Part shown: piece by piece, positions 9,069 to 17,164 of the stretch | How positions within the stretch are numbered: the stretch's first letter is position 1 | How the letters are laid out: every line of letters starts with the position of its first letter | Assembly: GCF_019511345.1 (NCBI RefSeq) | Contig: NZ_JAEUAK010000009.1 | Span: 186,001 to 250,000, forward strand | Source: Rhizobium mesosinicum | GTDB taxonomy: Bacteria > Pseudomonadota > Alphaproteobacteria > Rhizobiales > Rhizobiaceae | Reading direction: 5' to 3' | DNA length: 64,000 bases | Position numbers and translations under genes: made by a program | The notes under the pieces: model-generated | The model's input: only the letters and a program-made list of their open reading frames with translations | Databases searched by the model: none | Told to the model about the DNA's origin: nothing

Positions 9069-9099
9069 ACATATCTCACGATATATGTCTTACGACATA
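9069..9099. promoter_or_regulatory. Overlapping PadR-type operators
   Basis: Two perfect inverted repeats overlap here: ACATAT (9069-9074) with ATATGT (9083-9088), spacer 8, and TATGTC (9084-9089) with GACATA (9094-9099), spacer 4. The ATGT/ACAT arms resemble known PadR sites, and the block lies 33 bases before the PadR start and about 100 bases from the MFS gene. Confidence 0.55.
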
Positions 9100-9131
9100 G
9101 TGAACGATACATCCGAACAAAGGAGTGTGTT

Positions 9132-9737
9132 ATGAGAGGTTTTCGAGGCGGCTTCGTCAGCGAAGCGATGCGCATGGGAATGGGCCGCCGGTTTTCCGCC
9201 GGCGAATTGCAGACAATCCTGCTGGCGCTGCTGGAGCAGCGCCCTAGCCACGGTTATGAATTGATCAAGACGCTGGAGGAGCGCTCCGGCGGCTTTTACG
9301 TCCCAAGCCCGGGCGTCATCTATCCGGCGCTGACCTACCTGGAAGAAACCGGACTGGCGGAAGTGGAAAACGACGGGGCGAAAAAACTCTACAAGATCAC
9401 CGATGCCGGTCGCCAGAAGGTGGAAGAGAACCGCGCCATGATCGACCAGACATTTGCCAAGCTGGAGCGCATTGCCGAGGGCATGGCCTTCGTCAATCGC
9501 ATGTTCGATCCGGAGCAGTACCAGGCAGGCGGCGGCGGACGGCGCCGGCGAGATGACGAGGACGACGACTTCGGCCGCGATGACGGCAGCGTCCGCGCCG
9601 CCCGTCAGTTGCTGCGTTCGGCGCTACGCATGCGCCATCCCTGGTCGGCGAGCGAAGCCGTCAGGATTTCCGGAATTTTGGAGCGCGCTGCCATGGAAAT
9701 CCTGCAGGGCGGCAAGACCGACCCGCAACGGGATTGA
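9132..9737 (+). CDS. PadR-family transcriptional regulator
   Basis: A 201-residue regulator. The winged-helix PadR domain spans about residues 22-105, with LLALLEQRPSHGYELIKTLEE, the wing region PSPGVIYPALTYLEE and KKLYKITDAG as clear markers. The C-terminal part holds a Gly/Arg/Asp-rich linker (GGGGRRRRDDEDDD) and a helical segment probably used for dimerisation. PadR proteins repress genes until a phenolic or other toxic ligand binds. The ATG at 9132 follows AAGGAG at the right spacing. It probably regulates itself and the divergent MFS exporter through the palindromes at 9069-9099. Confidence 0.9.
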   Translation: MRGFRGGFVSEAMRMGMGRRFSAGELQTILLALLEQRPSHGYELIKTLEERSGGFYVPSPGVIYPALTYLEETGLAEVENDGAKKLYKITDAGRQKVEENRAMIDQTFAKLERIAEGMAFVNRMFDPEQYQAGGGGRRRRDDEDDDFGRDDGSVRAARQLLRSALRMRHPWSASEAVRISGILERAAMEILQGGKTDPQRD

Positions 9738-9781
9738 GGGCATATCGACGATTGGCGGCGTGAACCGCCGCCTCGTCGGTG

Positions 9782-10372
9782 TCAGGTCTTCAGCAACCCA
9801 CTCGCAAGATCACGAAAAGCCTCGACGACCTTGGCCAGAAGGCTGTGCGGGTCTTCCACGGCGGCGATCCAGAGAGCAGCACTAAGCGACGCCCCGTTGA
9901 GCAAGCGCGCGGCAGCTTCCGCATCGATGGCCTTGACGGTACCCTCATCGATCAGCGCCTGAATTGTCTGGGTCGTCGTTCGAAGGCAGGCATTCTGACT
10001 GGGCCATTGCGAGGGATCGCCGAGCACCGCGGGCCCGTCGAGCAGCATGATGCGCTGGATTTCGGGCTCCAGAGCCATTTCGATATAGGCGGTATATTCC
10101 GCCAGTAGGCCGAGCCAGGCCGTCTCCGCCCGGTCACGTTCGATACGCAGCCGTTCTCCCATTTCGCCGTCAATCTGGTCGATGACGGCCTGCAGCAAAC
10201 CCTTCTTGTCCCCGAAATTGTGATAGAGAGCGCCCCGCGTCAGCCCGACATCGGCGGTCAAATCATCCATCGAAGCAGCAGCATAGCCCTTCGCTGCGAA
10301 GGCTTTTCGGGCAGCTTGGATGAGCTTCGCCCTCGTCTCCTCCATCATCTGCGCTCGGGTTTTTGCGGCCAT
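9782..10372 (-). CDS. TetR/AcrR-family repressor
   Basis: A 196-residue repressor. The helix-turn-helix lies near residues 25-55 (AFAAKGYAAASMDDLTADVGLTRGALYHNFGDKK region), followed by a helical ligand-binding domain of the TetR type. The ATG at 10372 has a GGAG ribosome site seven bases upstream. It is divergent from a RidA-family gene, and three near-identical 15-bp palindromes lie between them, so it probably controls itself and ridA. The ligand is unknown. Confidence 0.9.
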   Translation of the reverse strand: MAAKTRAQMMEETRAKLIQAARKAFAAKGYAAASMDDLTADVGLTRGALYHNFGDKKGLLQAVIDQIDGEMGERLRIERDRAETAWLGLLAEYTAYIEMALEPEIQRIMLLDGPAVLGDPSQWPSQNACLRTTTQTIQALIDEGTVKAIDAEAAARLLNGASLSAALWIAAVEDPHSLLAKVVEAFRDLASGLLKT

Positions 10373-10390
10373 CGTTATCTCCAAAAAACA

Positions 10391-10457
10391 CATACGCTCC
10401 GTATGCGTATTGACATACGCACCGTATGTCTGATTATATCCACATACGGAGCGTATA
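10391..10457. promoter_or_regulatory. Three TetR operators (CATACG-N3-CGTATG)
   Basis: The 15-bp palindrome CATACG-N3-CGTATG occurs at 10391-10405 and 10414-10428, and with one changed base at 10443-10457. Centre-to-centre spacings are 23 and 29 bp. The block fills the promoter region between the TetR gene and the RidA gene. Confidence 0.8.
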
Positions 10458-10561
10458 TCAATTGCTCCGCATCGGGCTGGCCCCTACCCACGAATGCCTC
10501 ATCGCCACCGACGAGCAAATGCTCGGCGAAAGGCACCACGTTGCCTAAACAGGAGAAAACA

Positions 10562-10960
10562 ATGACCAAACGCGATGCAATCTTTCCCGCCGGCCGGCAG
10601 GCTCTCTACGAGATCAACCGCTATTCGGCGGCAATCCGCTCGGGAGACCTTCTCTTCGTCTCCGGCCAGGTCGGCAGCCGTGAAGACGGCTCGCCCGAAC
10701 CCGATTTCGCAAAGCAGGTGCAGCTTGCCTTCGACAATCTGAAAGCCGTGCTGGCGGCTGCCGGTGCCACCTTCGACGACGTCGTCGACGTCACGACCTT
10801 CCATACCGACCCTGCCGCGCAATGGCCTATGATCTCTGATATCCGCTCCAAGGAAATTGGTGAAGCGCCCTATCCGAACTGGACGGCGGTCGGCGTGAAT
10901 TGGCTGGCGGGCTTCGATTTCGAAATAAAGGTCATTGCTCGCCTTCCTCAGGCTGCCTGA
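10562..10960 (+). CDS. RidA (YjgF/UK114) family protein
   Basis: A 132-residue protein of the Rid family. GDLLFVSGQVG, the AFDNLKAVLAAAGATFDDVV helix and PNWTAVGVNWLAGFDFEIKVIA match the fold. RidA proper hydrolyses reactive enamine or imine intermediates and uses an arginine near the position equivalent to residue 105; here the stretch around PYPNWTAVG lacks the usual RxxVEV arginine, so this is probably a RidA-like paralogue with another small-molecule role. The ATG at 10562 follows CAGGAGAAAAC. It is under likely control of the divergent TetR repressor. Confidence 0.85.
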   Translation: MTKRDAIFPAGRQALYEINRYSAAIRSGDLLFVSGQVGSREDGSPEPDFAKQVQLAFDNLKAVLAAAGATFDDVVDVTTFHTDPAAQWPMISDIRSKEIGEAPYPNWTAVGVNWLAGFDFEIKVIARLPQAA

Positions 10961-10985
10961 TCCATCCTCTCGACAGTGATAAATT

Positions 10986-11018
10986 TGAGCGCCACGCCCA
11001 AGACGCGCGCGGCGCTCA
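10986..11018. terminator. Hairpin between ridA-like and greA-like genes
   Basis: TGAGCGCC (10986-10993) pairs with GGCGCTCA (11011-11018). The hairpin sits between two convergent genes and covers the stop codon of the GreA-like gene. There is no strong U-tract, only AATTTAT on the minus side, so terminator function is tentative. Confidence 0.35.
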
Positions 11019-11498
11019 GGAAATCTCGATAATCTCGAGTTCCTGATCACCGATGGTGACGACATCGCCGGCGGCCTTGCCCATCAGAATGCGGGCAACC
11101 GGCGCGACATAGGAAATCGATCCTGCCTTCGGATCGGCCTCATCCTCGCCGACAATGCGATATGTCTGTACGCGCCCATCGTCACGGCTGAAGGTGACAG
11201 TGCTTCCGAAGGCAACAGTATCCTTGGACACCGCATCGGGAACGACTTGCGCCGTGCGGACGCGTTCGACGAAATACCGCAGGTCGCGCAGAGGGCTTGC
11301 CTGCTGCCGCCGCCGTTCGTTGACGTCTTCGATCGCGCTCGCGGCCTCATAGGCCTGACGGGCCTCCTGCACCTGCAGTTGCAGTGCCTTTAATCCCGCT
11401 TCGGTTACGAGATTGGGATGAGGCGAAATCGCGCGGTCCGGCAACAGCGTTTCCGCTGCGGTTTCAGCGCTTTCTTCCTTGGTGAAGGCAACAGCCAT
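11016..11498 (-). CDS. GreA/GreB-family transcription factor
   Basis: A 160-residue protein with a helical N-terminal part and the GreA/GreB C-terminal domain (VAFGSTVTFSRDDGRVQTYRIVGEDEADPKAG, with SPVA replaced by APVARILMGK). Gre factors help RNA polymerase cleave backtracked transcripts. The N-terminal coiled coil is shorter than in true GreA, and no clear acidic DxxE tip is obvious, so it may be a Gre-like secondary-channel protein such as Rnk. The ATG at 11498 has a GGAGG site. It follows map on the same strand. Confidence 0.8.
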   Translation of the reverse strand: MAVAFTKEESAETAAETLLPDRAISPHPNLVTEAGLKALQLQVQEARQAYEAASAIEDVNERRRQQASPLRDLRYFVERVRTAQVVPDAVSKDTVAFGSTVTFSRDDGRVQTYRIVGEDEADPKAGSISYVAPVARILMGKAAGDVVTIGDQELEIIEIS

Positions 11499-11529
11499 AT
11501 CGACCTCCAACAGCGAGGGGAAATCCCCC

Positions 11530-12279
11530 TCAAGCCGCCAATGTCAGAATAATCGGCCCGTTGCGGGTTGCAATGACAGTGTGTTCATACTGCACCGTTG
11601 GAGCCTTGGGATCGCCATAGAGCGTCCAGGCGTCATCGCCGCCTTCTGCCCATGTGGCGCCGAGGGAAAGGAACGGCTCGACGGTGAAGACGAGACCTTC
11701 GGTCATCATGCGCCGTTCGGACGGGTCGGGCCAGGTTGAAAGCTCGGCCGGCTCTTCATGCAGGGAACGGCCGACGCCGTGGCTCGCGAGATTGGTGACG
11801 AGCGTATAGCGGTTCTTTTGGGCAAAGGCGCCGACGGCGTTGCCGATCTTGGCCAGCGGCTCTCCGGCCTTCACCTGGTTGAGACCGACCCAGAGCGCCC
11901 GCTTACCGTCCCGGCAGAGCTTCTCGATCCGCGATTTGACCGGCGGCACGGCGAAAGAGGCGCCGGTATCGGCAAAGAAGCCGTCCTTTTCCGCCGAAAC
12001 GTCGATATTGACGAGATCGCCCGGGCGGATGACACGCGGGCCGGGAATGCCGTGAGCAATTTCCTCGTTGACACTGATGCAGGTGGCACCGGGAAACTGA
12101 TAGCAGAATTCCGGCGCCGAGCGCGCGCCGGCATCTTCCAGAACCTTGCGGCCGATCTGGTCGAGCTCCAGCGTCGTCATGCCGGGCTCCATGGCCGCCG
12201 CCATCACCTGTATGGCATTGGCGCAGATGCGTCCGATATCCTTGAGTTTTGTAAGTTCCTCGTCGTTCTCGACAACCAT
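11530..12279 (-). CDS. map: Methionine aminopeptidase, type I
   Basis: A 249-residue enzyme that removes the initiator methionine from new proteins in the cytoplasm. Metal ligands are visible: aspartates in NIDVSAEKDGFFADTG, histidine in SHGVGRSLHEEP, and glutamates in FTVEPFL and QYEHTVIA. Length fits the short bacterial type I enzyme without an SH3-like extension. Rhizobial genomes often carry more than one map gene; the substitution pattern here (NIDVSAEKDG in place of NIDVT) may mark a paralogue, so essentiality cannot be assumed. Confidence 0.93.
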   Translation of the reverse strand: MVVENDEELTKLKDIGRICANAIQVMAAAMEPGMTTLELDQIGRKVLEDAGARSAPEFCYQFPGATCISVNEEIAHGIPGPRVIRPGDLVNIDVSAEKDGFFADTGASFAVPPVKSRIEKLCRDGKRALWVGLNQVKAGEPLAKIGNAVGAFAQKNRYTLVTNLASHGVGRSLHEEPAELSTWPDPSERRMMTEGLVFTVEPFLSLGATWAEGGDDAWTLYGDPKAPTVQYEHTVIATRNGPIILTLAA

Positions 12280-12319
12280 AGACCCGTTCCGGCTTCACCC
12301 GAGAGCGACAGGCTCTTCG

Positions 12320-13381
12320 TCAAGCGGTGGCTTTCGCGCCTTCGGAAGCCTCAGTCAATGCCTTTCTGACGATCGGCGCCACTTTTGTCCCGTAGAGCTC
12401 GATGCCACGCATGACCTGGCCATGCGGCATCAGGCCGATCGCCATCTGCAGCAGGAAGCGGTCGTTGCGGAAAACCTTGTGGGCGGCAATGATTTTCTCG
12501 GCCACGAGCTCCGGATCGCCGAGGAAGAGATTGCCGGTCGGACCGCGCGACATATCGAAATGCGCCCGGTTCGTCGGACCCCAGCCGCGCTCGCGGCCGA
12601 TACGGTTCATCACCTCGGCCTGCGGGCCGTAGAACTGATCCGCGGCAGCATCCGTCGTATCGGCAATGAAACCGTGCACGTTGATGCTTGTCTTCAGCTT
12701 GGCCGCATCCTGCCCTGCACGGCGGGCAGCTTCCCGATAGAGATCCAGCAGTGGTGCAAAGCGGGGATATTCGCCGCCGATGATGGCAAGCGCCACCGGC
12801 AAGCCGAGCGCACCGGCGCGCGCCACCGACTGCGGTGTGCCGCCGACCGCGATCCACAAAGGCAACGGATCCTGCAACGGCCGGGGATAGACGCCGCGTC
12901 CCTGGATCGGCGCGCGAAGCTCGCCCTTCCAGTCGACCATCTCGCCATCACGCAGCGCCAGAAGGAGATCGAGCTTCTCCTCGAAGAGCTGGTCGTAATC
13001 TTCGAGATTGTAGCCGAAAAGCGGGAAGGATTCGATGAAGGAGCCGCGCCCCGCCATGATTTCGGCCCGGCCGTTGGAGATCAGATCGAGCGTCGCAAAC
13101 TGCTGGAACACCCGCACAGGATCGTCGGAGGAAAGAACCGTGACGGCGCTGCTGAGGCGAATGTTCTTCGTCTTCGCCGCCGCAGCGGCGAGCGCAACTG
13201 CTGGTGCCGAGACCACGTAATCAGGCCGGTGATGTTCGCCCAATCCGAAGACATCGAGCCCGACCTGATCGGCAAGCTCGATCTCTTCGATCAGATGCTT
13301 GATCCGCTCGGCCCCTTCCACGCCCTTGCTGCGGGAGGGATTGGGGTTGACGTCTGCGAATGTATAAAGGCCCAGTTCCAT
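12320..13381 (-). CDS. LLM-class flavin-dependent oxidoreductase
   Basis: A 353-residue luciferase-like monooxygenase fold protein. The N-terminus MELGLYTFADVNP, the segment DVFGLGEHHRPDYVVSAP, the loop RLSSAVTVLSSDDPVRVFQQF and the C-terminal region are typical of the group that includes Agrobacterium 2I7G-like proteins. It should use reduced FMN to oxidise an unknown organic substrate. The ATG at 13381 follows AGGA at eight bases, while another ATG lies nine bases upstream. It stands downstream of the sigma-factor gene on the same strand with a 181-bp gap. Confidence 0.85.
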   Translation of the reverse strand: MELGLYTFADVNPNPSRSKGVEGAERIKHLIEEIELADQVGLDVFGLGEHHRPDYVVSAPAVALAAAAAKTKNIRLSSAVTVLSSDDPVRVFQQFATLDLISNGRAEIMAGRGSFIESFPLFGYNLEDYDQLFEEKLDLLLALRDGEMVDWKGELRAPIQGRGVYPRPLQDPLPLWIAVGGTPQSVARAGALGLPVALAIIGGEYPRFAPLLDLYREAARRAGQDAAKLKTSINVHGFIADTTDAAADQFYGPQAEVMNRIGRERGWGPTNRAHFDMSRGPTGNLFLGDPELVAEKIIAAHKVFRNDRFLLQMAIGLMPHGQVMRGIELYGTKVAPIVRKALTEASEGAKATA

Positions 13382-13562
13382 GGTCGGCATCCTGTTGAAC
13401 TTGCCCCTGAGATAAGGTCCGGCAGGGCTTGGAGCAAACGGAAATTCTGGAACGGATCGTTCGATAAAGTTGATGGCCCCGTCGGACCGATGCCCGCCAC
13501 GGATCGATGATTTCCACGCCCATTCCCCGAAAGTCGCAGGCGGCATCCCATGAAGGTAGAGC

Positions 13563-14822
13563 TTATTTCGCCGCCGGCTGCGCCGCCTCTTCCTGCATCT
13601 TGTCGATCTGCCGGCGGATATGCGCAGCTTCCGCCGCCGAGTGCGCAAGCGCGATGGCGCGGTCGAAGGCTATGCGTGCTGGCGCAATGCGGCCGAGCTG
13701 TTTCAGCAGATTGCCGCGCAGGCCGTGATAATAGAAATACCCGTCGAGCTTATCGCCCAGTGGTTCAATGAGATCGAGCGCCTCCTGCGGACCGTTCAGC
13801 TTTGAAACCACGACGGCCCGGTTGAGTGTTACGACGGGCGAAGGCTGGACACGTTCGAGGGCGCGATAGAGCAGATCGATTTCCACCCAGTCGGTATCCT
13901 CGGCGCGTTTGGCGCGGGAATGGACGGCGGCAATTGCAGCCTGCAACTGATAGGGACCGGGCTTGCGGTGACGCAACGCCTTGTCGAGAAGCGCCAGCGC
14001 CTCGTTGATGAACGGTTGGTTCCAGAGCGAGCGGTCCTGGTCTTCCAGCAGCACGATCTCACCTTCGGCGCTGAAGCGCGCCTGCCGGCGCGAAATCTGT
14101 AAGAGCATCAGGGAAAGCAGCCCCATTAGTTCCGGCTCGGCGGGGAAGATATGCAGCATCAGCCGCGCCAGCCGGATCGCCTCGTCGCTAAAGGCGGCCG
14201 CCTCCTGTTCCGGATCGGCCTGGCTGTAGCCCTCGTTGAAGATCAGATAGATCATTGTGCTGACGATTATCAGCCGCTCGGCCCTCTCCTGCGGGCTCGG
14301 CGTCTCGAACGGCACGCCAGCCTTTGCCACCCGCGCCTTGGCCCGAGTGATGCGCTGCTCCATGGCGCTTTCGGAGACGAGGAAGGCACGCGCGATCTGC
14401 GTCACCGACAGGCCGGAGACGATGCGCAGCGCCAGCGCGATCTGCTGGGTGGCCGGCAGGTCCGGATGGCAGCAGATGAACAGAAGCCGCAGGATATCGT
14501 CGCGATAATGGGAATCATCCAGCCGATCGGCAATGTTGCTTTCAGCGTCCTCGGTGTCAGAAATCTGATCCTCGTCCGGCAGGGCCTGGATCTTCGCCCG
14601 CTTGCGCACCGCGTCGATGCCGCTGTTACGGCCGACGAAGATCAGCCAGGCCGTCGGATCACGCGGCGGCCCCTTTTCCGGCCAGGTCCGGATCGCCCTC
14701 AGGCACGCCTCCTGAAACGCTTCTTCCGCCGTATCGAGATTGCGGAAGTAGCGCAGCAGTGCGCCCAGCGCCTTGGGCCGGGCTGAGGCAAGCGCGAGGT
14801 CGATCCAGGCGATGTCTGTCAT
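13563..14822 (-). CDS. ECF42-type RNA polymerase sigma factor with TPR-like C-terminal domain
   Basis: A 419-residue sigma factor. Sigma region 2 is near residues 10-80 (FRNLDTAEEAFQEACLRAI, then DPTAWLIFVGRNSGIDAVRK) and region 4 near residues 125-180 (GLSVTQIARAFLVSESAMEQRI). A long C-terminal helical domain with TPR-like pairs follows (LNRAVVVSK, YHGLRGNLLKQLGR), which defines the ECF42 group. These factors have no classical anti-sigma; the C-terminal domain and a DGPF partner are thought to govern activity. The gene overlaps the DGPF gene by four bases (ATGA), and an ECF42-like promoter lies upstream of the pair. Confidence 0.9.
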   Translation of the reverse strand: MTDIAWIDLALASARPKALGALLRYFRNLDTAEEAFQEACLRAIRTWPEKGPPRDPTAWLIFVGRNSGIDAVRKRAKIQALPDEDQISDTEDAESNIADRLDDSHYRDDILRLLFICCHPDLPATQQIALALRIVSGLSVTQIARAFLVSESAMEQRITRAKARVAKAGVPFETPSPQERAERLIIVSTMIYLIFNEGYSQADPEQEAAAFSDEAIRLARLMLHIFPAEPELMGLLSLMLLQISRRQARFSAEGEIVLLEDQDRSLWNQPFINEALALLDKALRHRKPGPYQLQAAIAAVHSRAKRAEDTDWVEIDLLYRALERVQPSPVVTLNRAVVVSKLNGPQEALDLIEPLGDKLDGYFYYHGLRGNLLKQLGRIAPARIAFDRAIALAHSAAEAAHIRRQIDKMQEEAAQPAAK

Positions 14823-15193
14823 GATGCGATCTCTCCCGGCCTGAAGGTATAGAACGGCCGAATTTCGTAAGAGGTGGAACCGGGATTGACCGCCGAAAGC
14901 TGTTTCGAGAAGGCGATCGCCTCATCCAGCGTTTCGAAATCAACCGTATAGAAGCCGAGAAGCGCCTCTTTCGTTTCCGCAAACGGACCATCGACAACGA
15001 AGGCCTCGTCTCTACCTTTGCGCACGGTCGCTGCGGCCGTCGTCGGCATTAGCCGGCCGGTCGGGCCGAGCTTGCCGGCAGCGGCAAGCGGCTCGATCAC
15101 GGCATGGAGATTTCCCATGACGGCTGCCTCTTCTTCCTGAGTCCAGTTGAAGACGGTTTCCTCATTGGCGTAGCAAAGGATTGCATAAAGCAT
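14819..15193 (-). CDS. DGPF/YCII-related protein, ECF42 partner
   Basis: A 124-residue YCII-fold protein containing the eponymous VDGPFAETKE motif near residue 68. DGPF proteins are the standard neighbours and main targets of ECF42 sigma factors; their biochemical role is unsettled. The gene is the first of a two-gene operon with the sigma factor, joined by an ATGA overlap that implies translational coupling. A TGTCGG-N17-CGTC promoter precedes it, fitting autoregulation. Confidence 0.9.
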   Translation of the reverse strand: MLYAILCYANEETVFNWTQEEEAAVMGNLHAVIEPLAAAGKLGPTGRLMPTTAAATVRKGRDEAFVVDGPFAETKEALLGFYTVDFETLDEAIAFSKQLSAVNPGSTSYEIRPFYTFRPGEIAS

Positions 15194-15214
15194 CGGTAGC
15201 TCCTCTTTCCGAAT

Positions 15215-15241
15215 GACGAATGAGTAACCGTTTGCCCGACA
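15215..15241 (-). promoter_or_regulatory. Candidate ECF42-dependent promoter
   Basis: On the minus strand, TGTCGG (15241-15236) is followed after 17 bases by CGTC (15218-15215), and the DGPF start codon lies about 20 bases further on. Reported ECF42 promoters have TGTCGA and CGA/TC elements, so this matches with one change. The rest of the gap 15242-15489, up to the glpK stop, shows no convincing gene. Confidence 0.55.
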
Positions 15242-15489
15242 GGCCGCATCAAAAAATTCCAGATGGAAAAACTGATAGATTAACTCTGCGCACCGGCGCG
15301 GCCATTGCCGTCCGATTTGGCTCGAAAGCTATCCGTGCTTTCCACCATCTTTTTCATTCACACCTGGCGCGCGCCCATAGACGACAACCTCTTGACGAGG
15401 ATACAGGTCACAGGTGCTTGGTTCGGAAATTCGAACACGCAGTCGTTAACCCGGAACACCAAACATAAACGCCCCGGTAAGCTCAAAGC

Positions 15490-16983
15490 CTACCCTTCGC
15501 TCAGCGTCCGCTTCACCGCATTCTTCCAGCCACGAAGCTTCGCAGCACGTGTCTTCTCGTCCATCGAGGGCTCGAAGCGCCGGTCACGCTTCCAGGTCGT
15601 CGAAAACTTCTCCCTATCCGGCCACACCCCAGCCCTGCTGCCGGCAAGCCAGGCAGCACCGAGCGCCGTCGTTTCCAGGATGACGGGACGATCGACGGGA
15701 GCTTCCAATAGATCGGCAAGCCGCTGCATCGTCCAGTCCGAAGCGACCATACCGCCGTCGACGCGCAGCACCGTATCCTCGGTTCCGTTCTTCCAGTCCT
15801 TCTGCATCGCTTCCAAGAGGTCGCGCGTCTGGTAGCAGACGGCCTCCAGCGCCGCGCGGGAAAGCTCCGCCGGCCCGCTGTTGCGGGTCAGGCCGTAGAT
15901 CGCGCCGCGTGCCTTGGCATCCCAATGCGGGGCGCCGAGACCGGTAAAGGCCGGCACGAGATAAACGTCCTGTGTCGGATCAGCCTTCTCAGCGAGATCA
16001 TTCGTATCCGATGCCTTGTCGATGATGCCGAGGCCGTCGCGCAACCACTGCACTGCGGCGCCGGCGATGAAGATCGAGCCCTCCAGCGCATAGGTCGTCT
16101 CGCCGTTCAGGCGATAAGCGATGGTCGTCAGCAAACGGTTCTTCGATCGCACCATGTCGTTGCCAGTATTGAGCAGCGCAAAGCAACCGGTGCCATAGGT
16201 CGATTTCAGCATGCCCGGTTCGAAGCAGGCCTGGCCGATTGTCGCAGCCTGCTGATCGCCGGCCACGCCGAAGATCGGAATGGCTGCACCGAAAAGCTCC
16301 GGGTCGACCATGCCGAAATCATCGGCGCAATCCTTCACCTCGGGCAGCATGGCGGCCGGTACGCGCAGGATGTCGAGCAGATCCTCGTCCCACGCGTTGG
16401 TCGCGATATTGAACATCAGCGTACGCGAAGCATTGGTCGCGTCCGTGACGAAGCTCTTGCCGCCGGTCAGACGCCAGATGAGGAACGTGTCGATCGTGCC
16501 GAAGCAGAGGTCGCCGCGCGCCGCCCTTGCGCGCGCTCCCTTCACGTTGGCGAGCATCCAGGAGAGCTTCGTTCCCGAGAAATAGGGATCAAGGATCAGG
16601 CCGGTCTTCTTCGTGAAGGTGCGCTCCAGATCCTGCCGCTTGAGATTGTCGCAATAGCTTGCCGTGCGCCGGTCCTGCCACACGATGGCGTTCTGGATCG
16701 GCTTGCCGGTCTCGCGTTCCCAGACGACGGCGGTCTCGCGCTGGTTGGTGATGCCGAGTGCGGCAATGTCCTTTGCCGTAACCTTGGCTTCGCGCAGCGC
16801 CATATGGACGGTGGAAACGACCGAATCCCAGATTTCCTCGGGATCGTGCTCCACCCAGCCGGAGCGCGGATAGATTTGTGTGAATTCCTTCTGGCCCATG
16901 CCGGCGATCTTCATGTCGCCGTCGAAGACGATCGCCCGCGTCGAGGTCGTTCCCTGATCGACCGCCAGAACATATCCACCCAT
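15490..16983 (-). CDS. glpK: Glycerol kinase
   Basis: A 497-residue FGGY-family kinase that phosphorylates glycerol to sn-glycerol 3-phosphate with ATP in the cytoplasm. The N-terminal phosphate loop VLAVDQGTTSTRAIVFD, the glycerol-binding segments WVEHDPEEIWDS and NQRETAVVWERETG, and the C-terminal ATP site RVDGGMVASDWTMQ are all present. Length matches the family. The ATG at 16983 has an excellent GGGAGGAA site; a longer upstream frame lacks one. It is not next to other glp genes; a 3-hydroxybutyrate dehydrogenase gene is divergent from it. Confidence 0.96.
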   Translation of the reverse strand: MGGYVLAVDQGTTSTRAIVFDGDMKIAGMGQKEFTQIYPRSGWVEHDPEEIWDSVVSTVHMALREAKVTAKDIAALGITNQRETAVVWERETGKPIQNAIVWQDRRTASYCDNLKRQDLERTFTKKTGLILDPYFSGTKLSWMLANVKGARARAARGDLCFGTIDTFLIWRLTGGKSFVTDATNASRTLMFNIATNAWDEDLLDILRVPAAMLPEVKDCADDFGMVDPELFGAAIPIFGVAGDQQAATIGQACFEPGMLKSTYGTGCFALLNTGNDMVRSKNRLLTTIAYRLNGETTYALEGSIFIAGAAVQWLRDGLGIIDKASDTNDLAEKADPTQDVYLVPAFTGLGAPHWDAKARGAIYGLTRNSGPAELSRAALEAVCYQTRDLLEAMQKDWKNGTEDTVLRVDGGMVASDWTMQRLADLLEAPVDRPVILETTALGAAWLAGSRAGVWPDREKFSTTWKRDRRFEPSMDEKTRAAKLRGWKNAVKRTLSEG

Positions 16984-17164
16984 GCGATTCCTCCCGCTGC
17001 ACGCTGTTGTCGTGGCAAATGAATAGGGCAGGTCCGGCCGGCTTGGAAGGGTGTAAGTGGTGCTCTTGCCCCTCAGCCACTTCCCGATTGCCAGCCCGCC
17101 GCCTTTAGGCATAACCTCCCACCAACGCTGCAATGCAGCATCTCATCGGCATGGAGGAAGAAGC

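Noticed and set aside
15242..15489. A small gene in the gap between the DGPF gene and glpK
   Set aside because: Open frames there lack ribosome sites and have no recognisable product, and one runs on into the glpK antisense.
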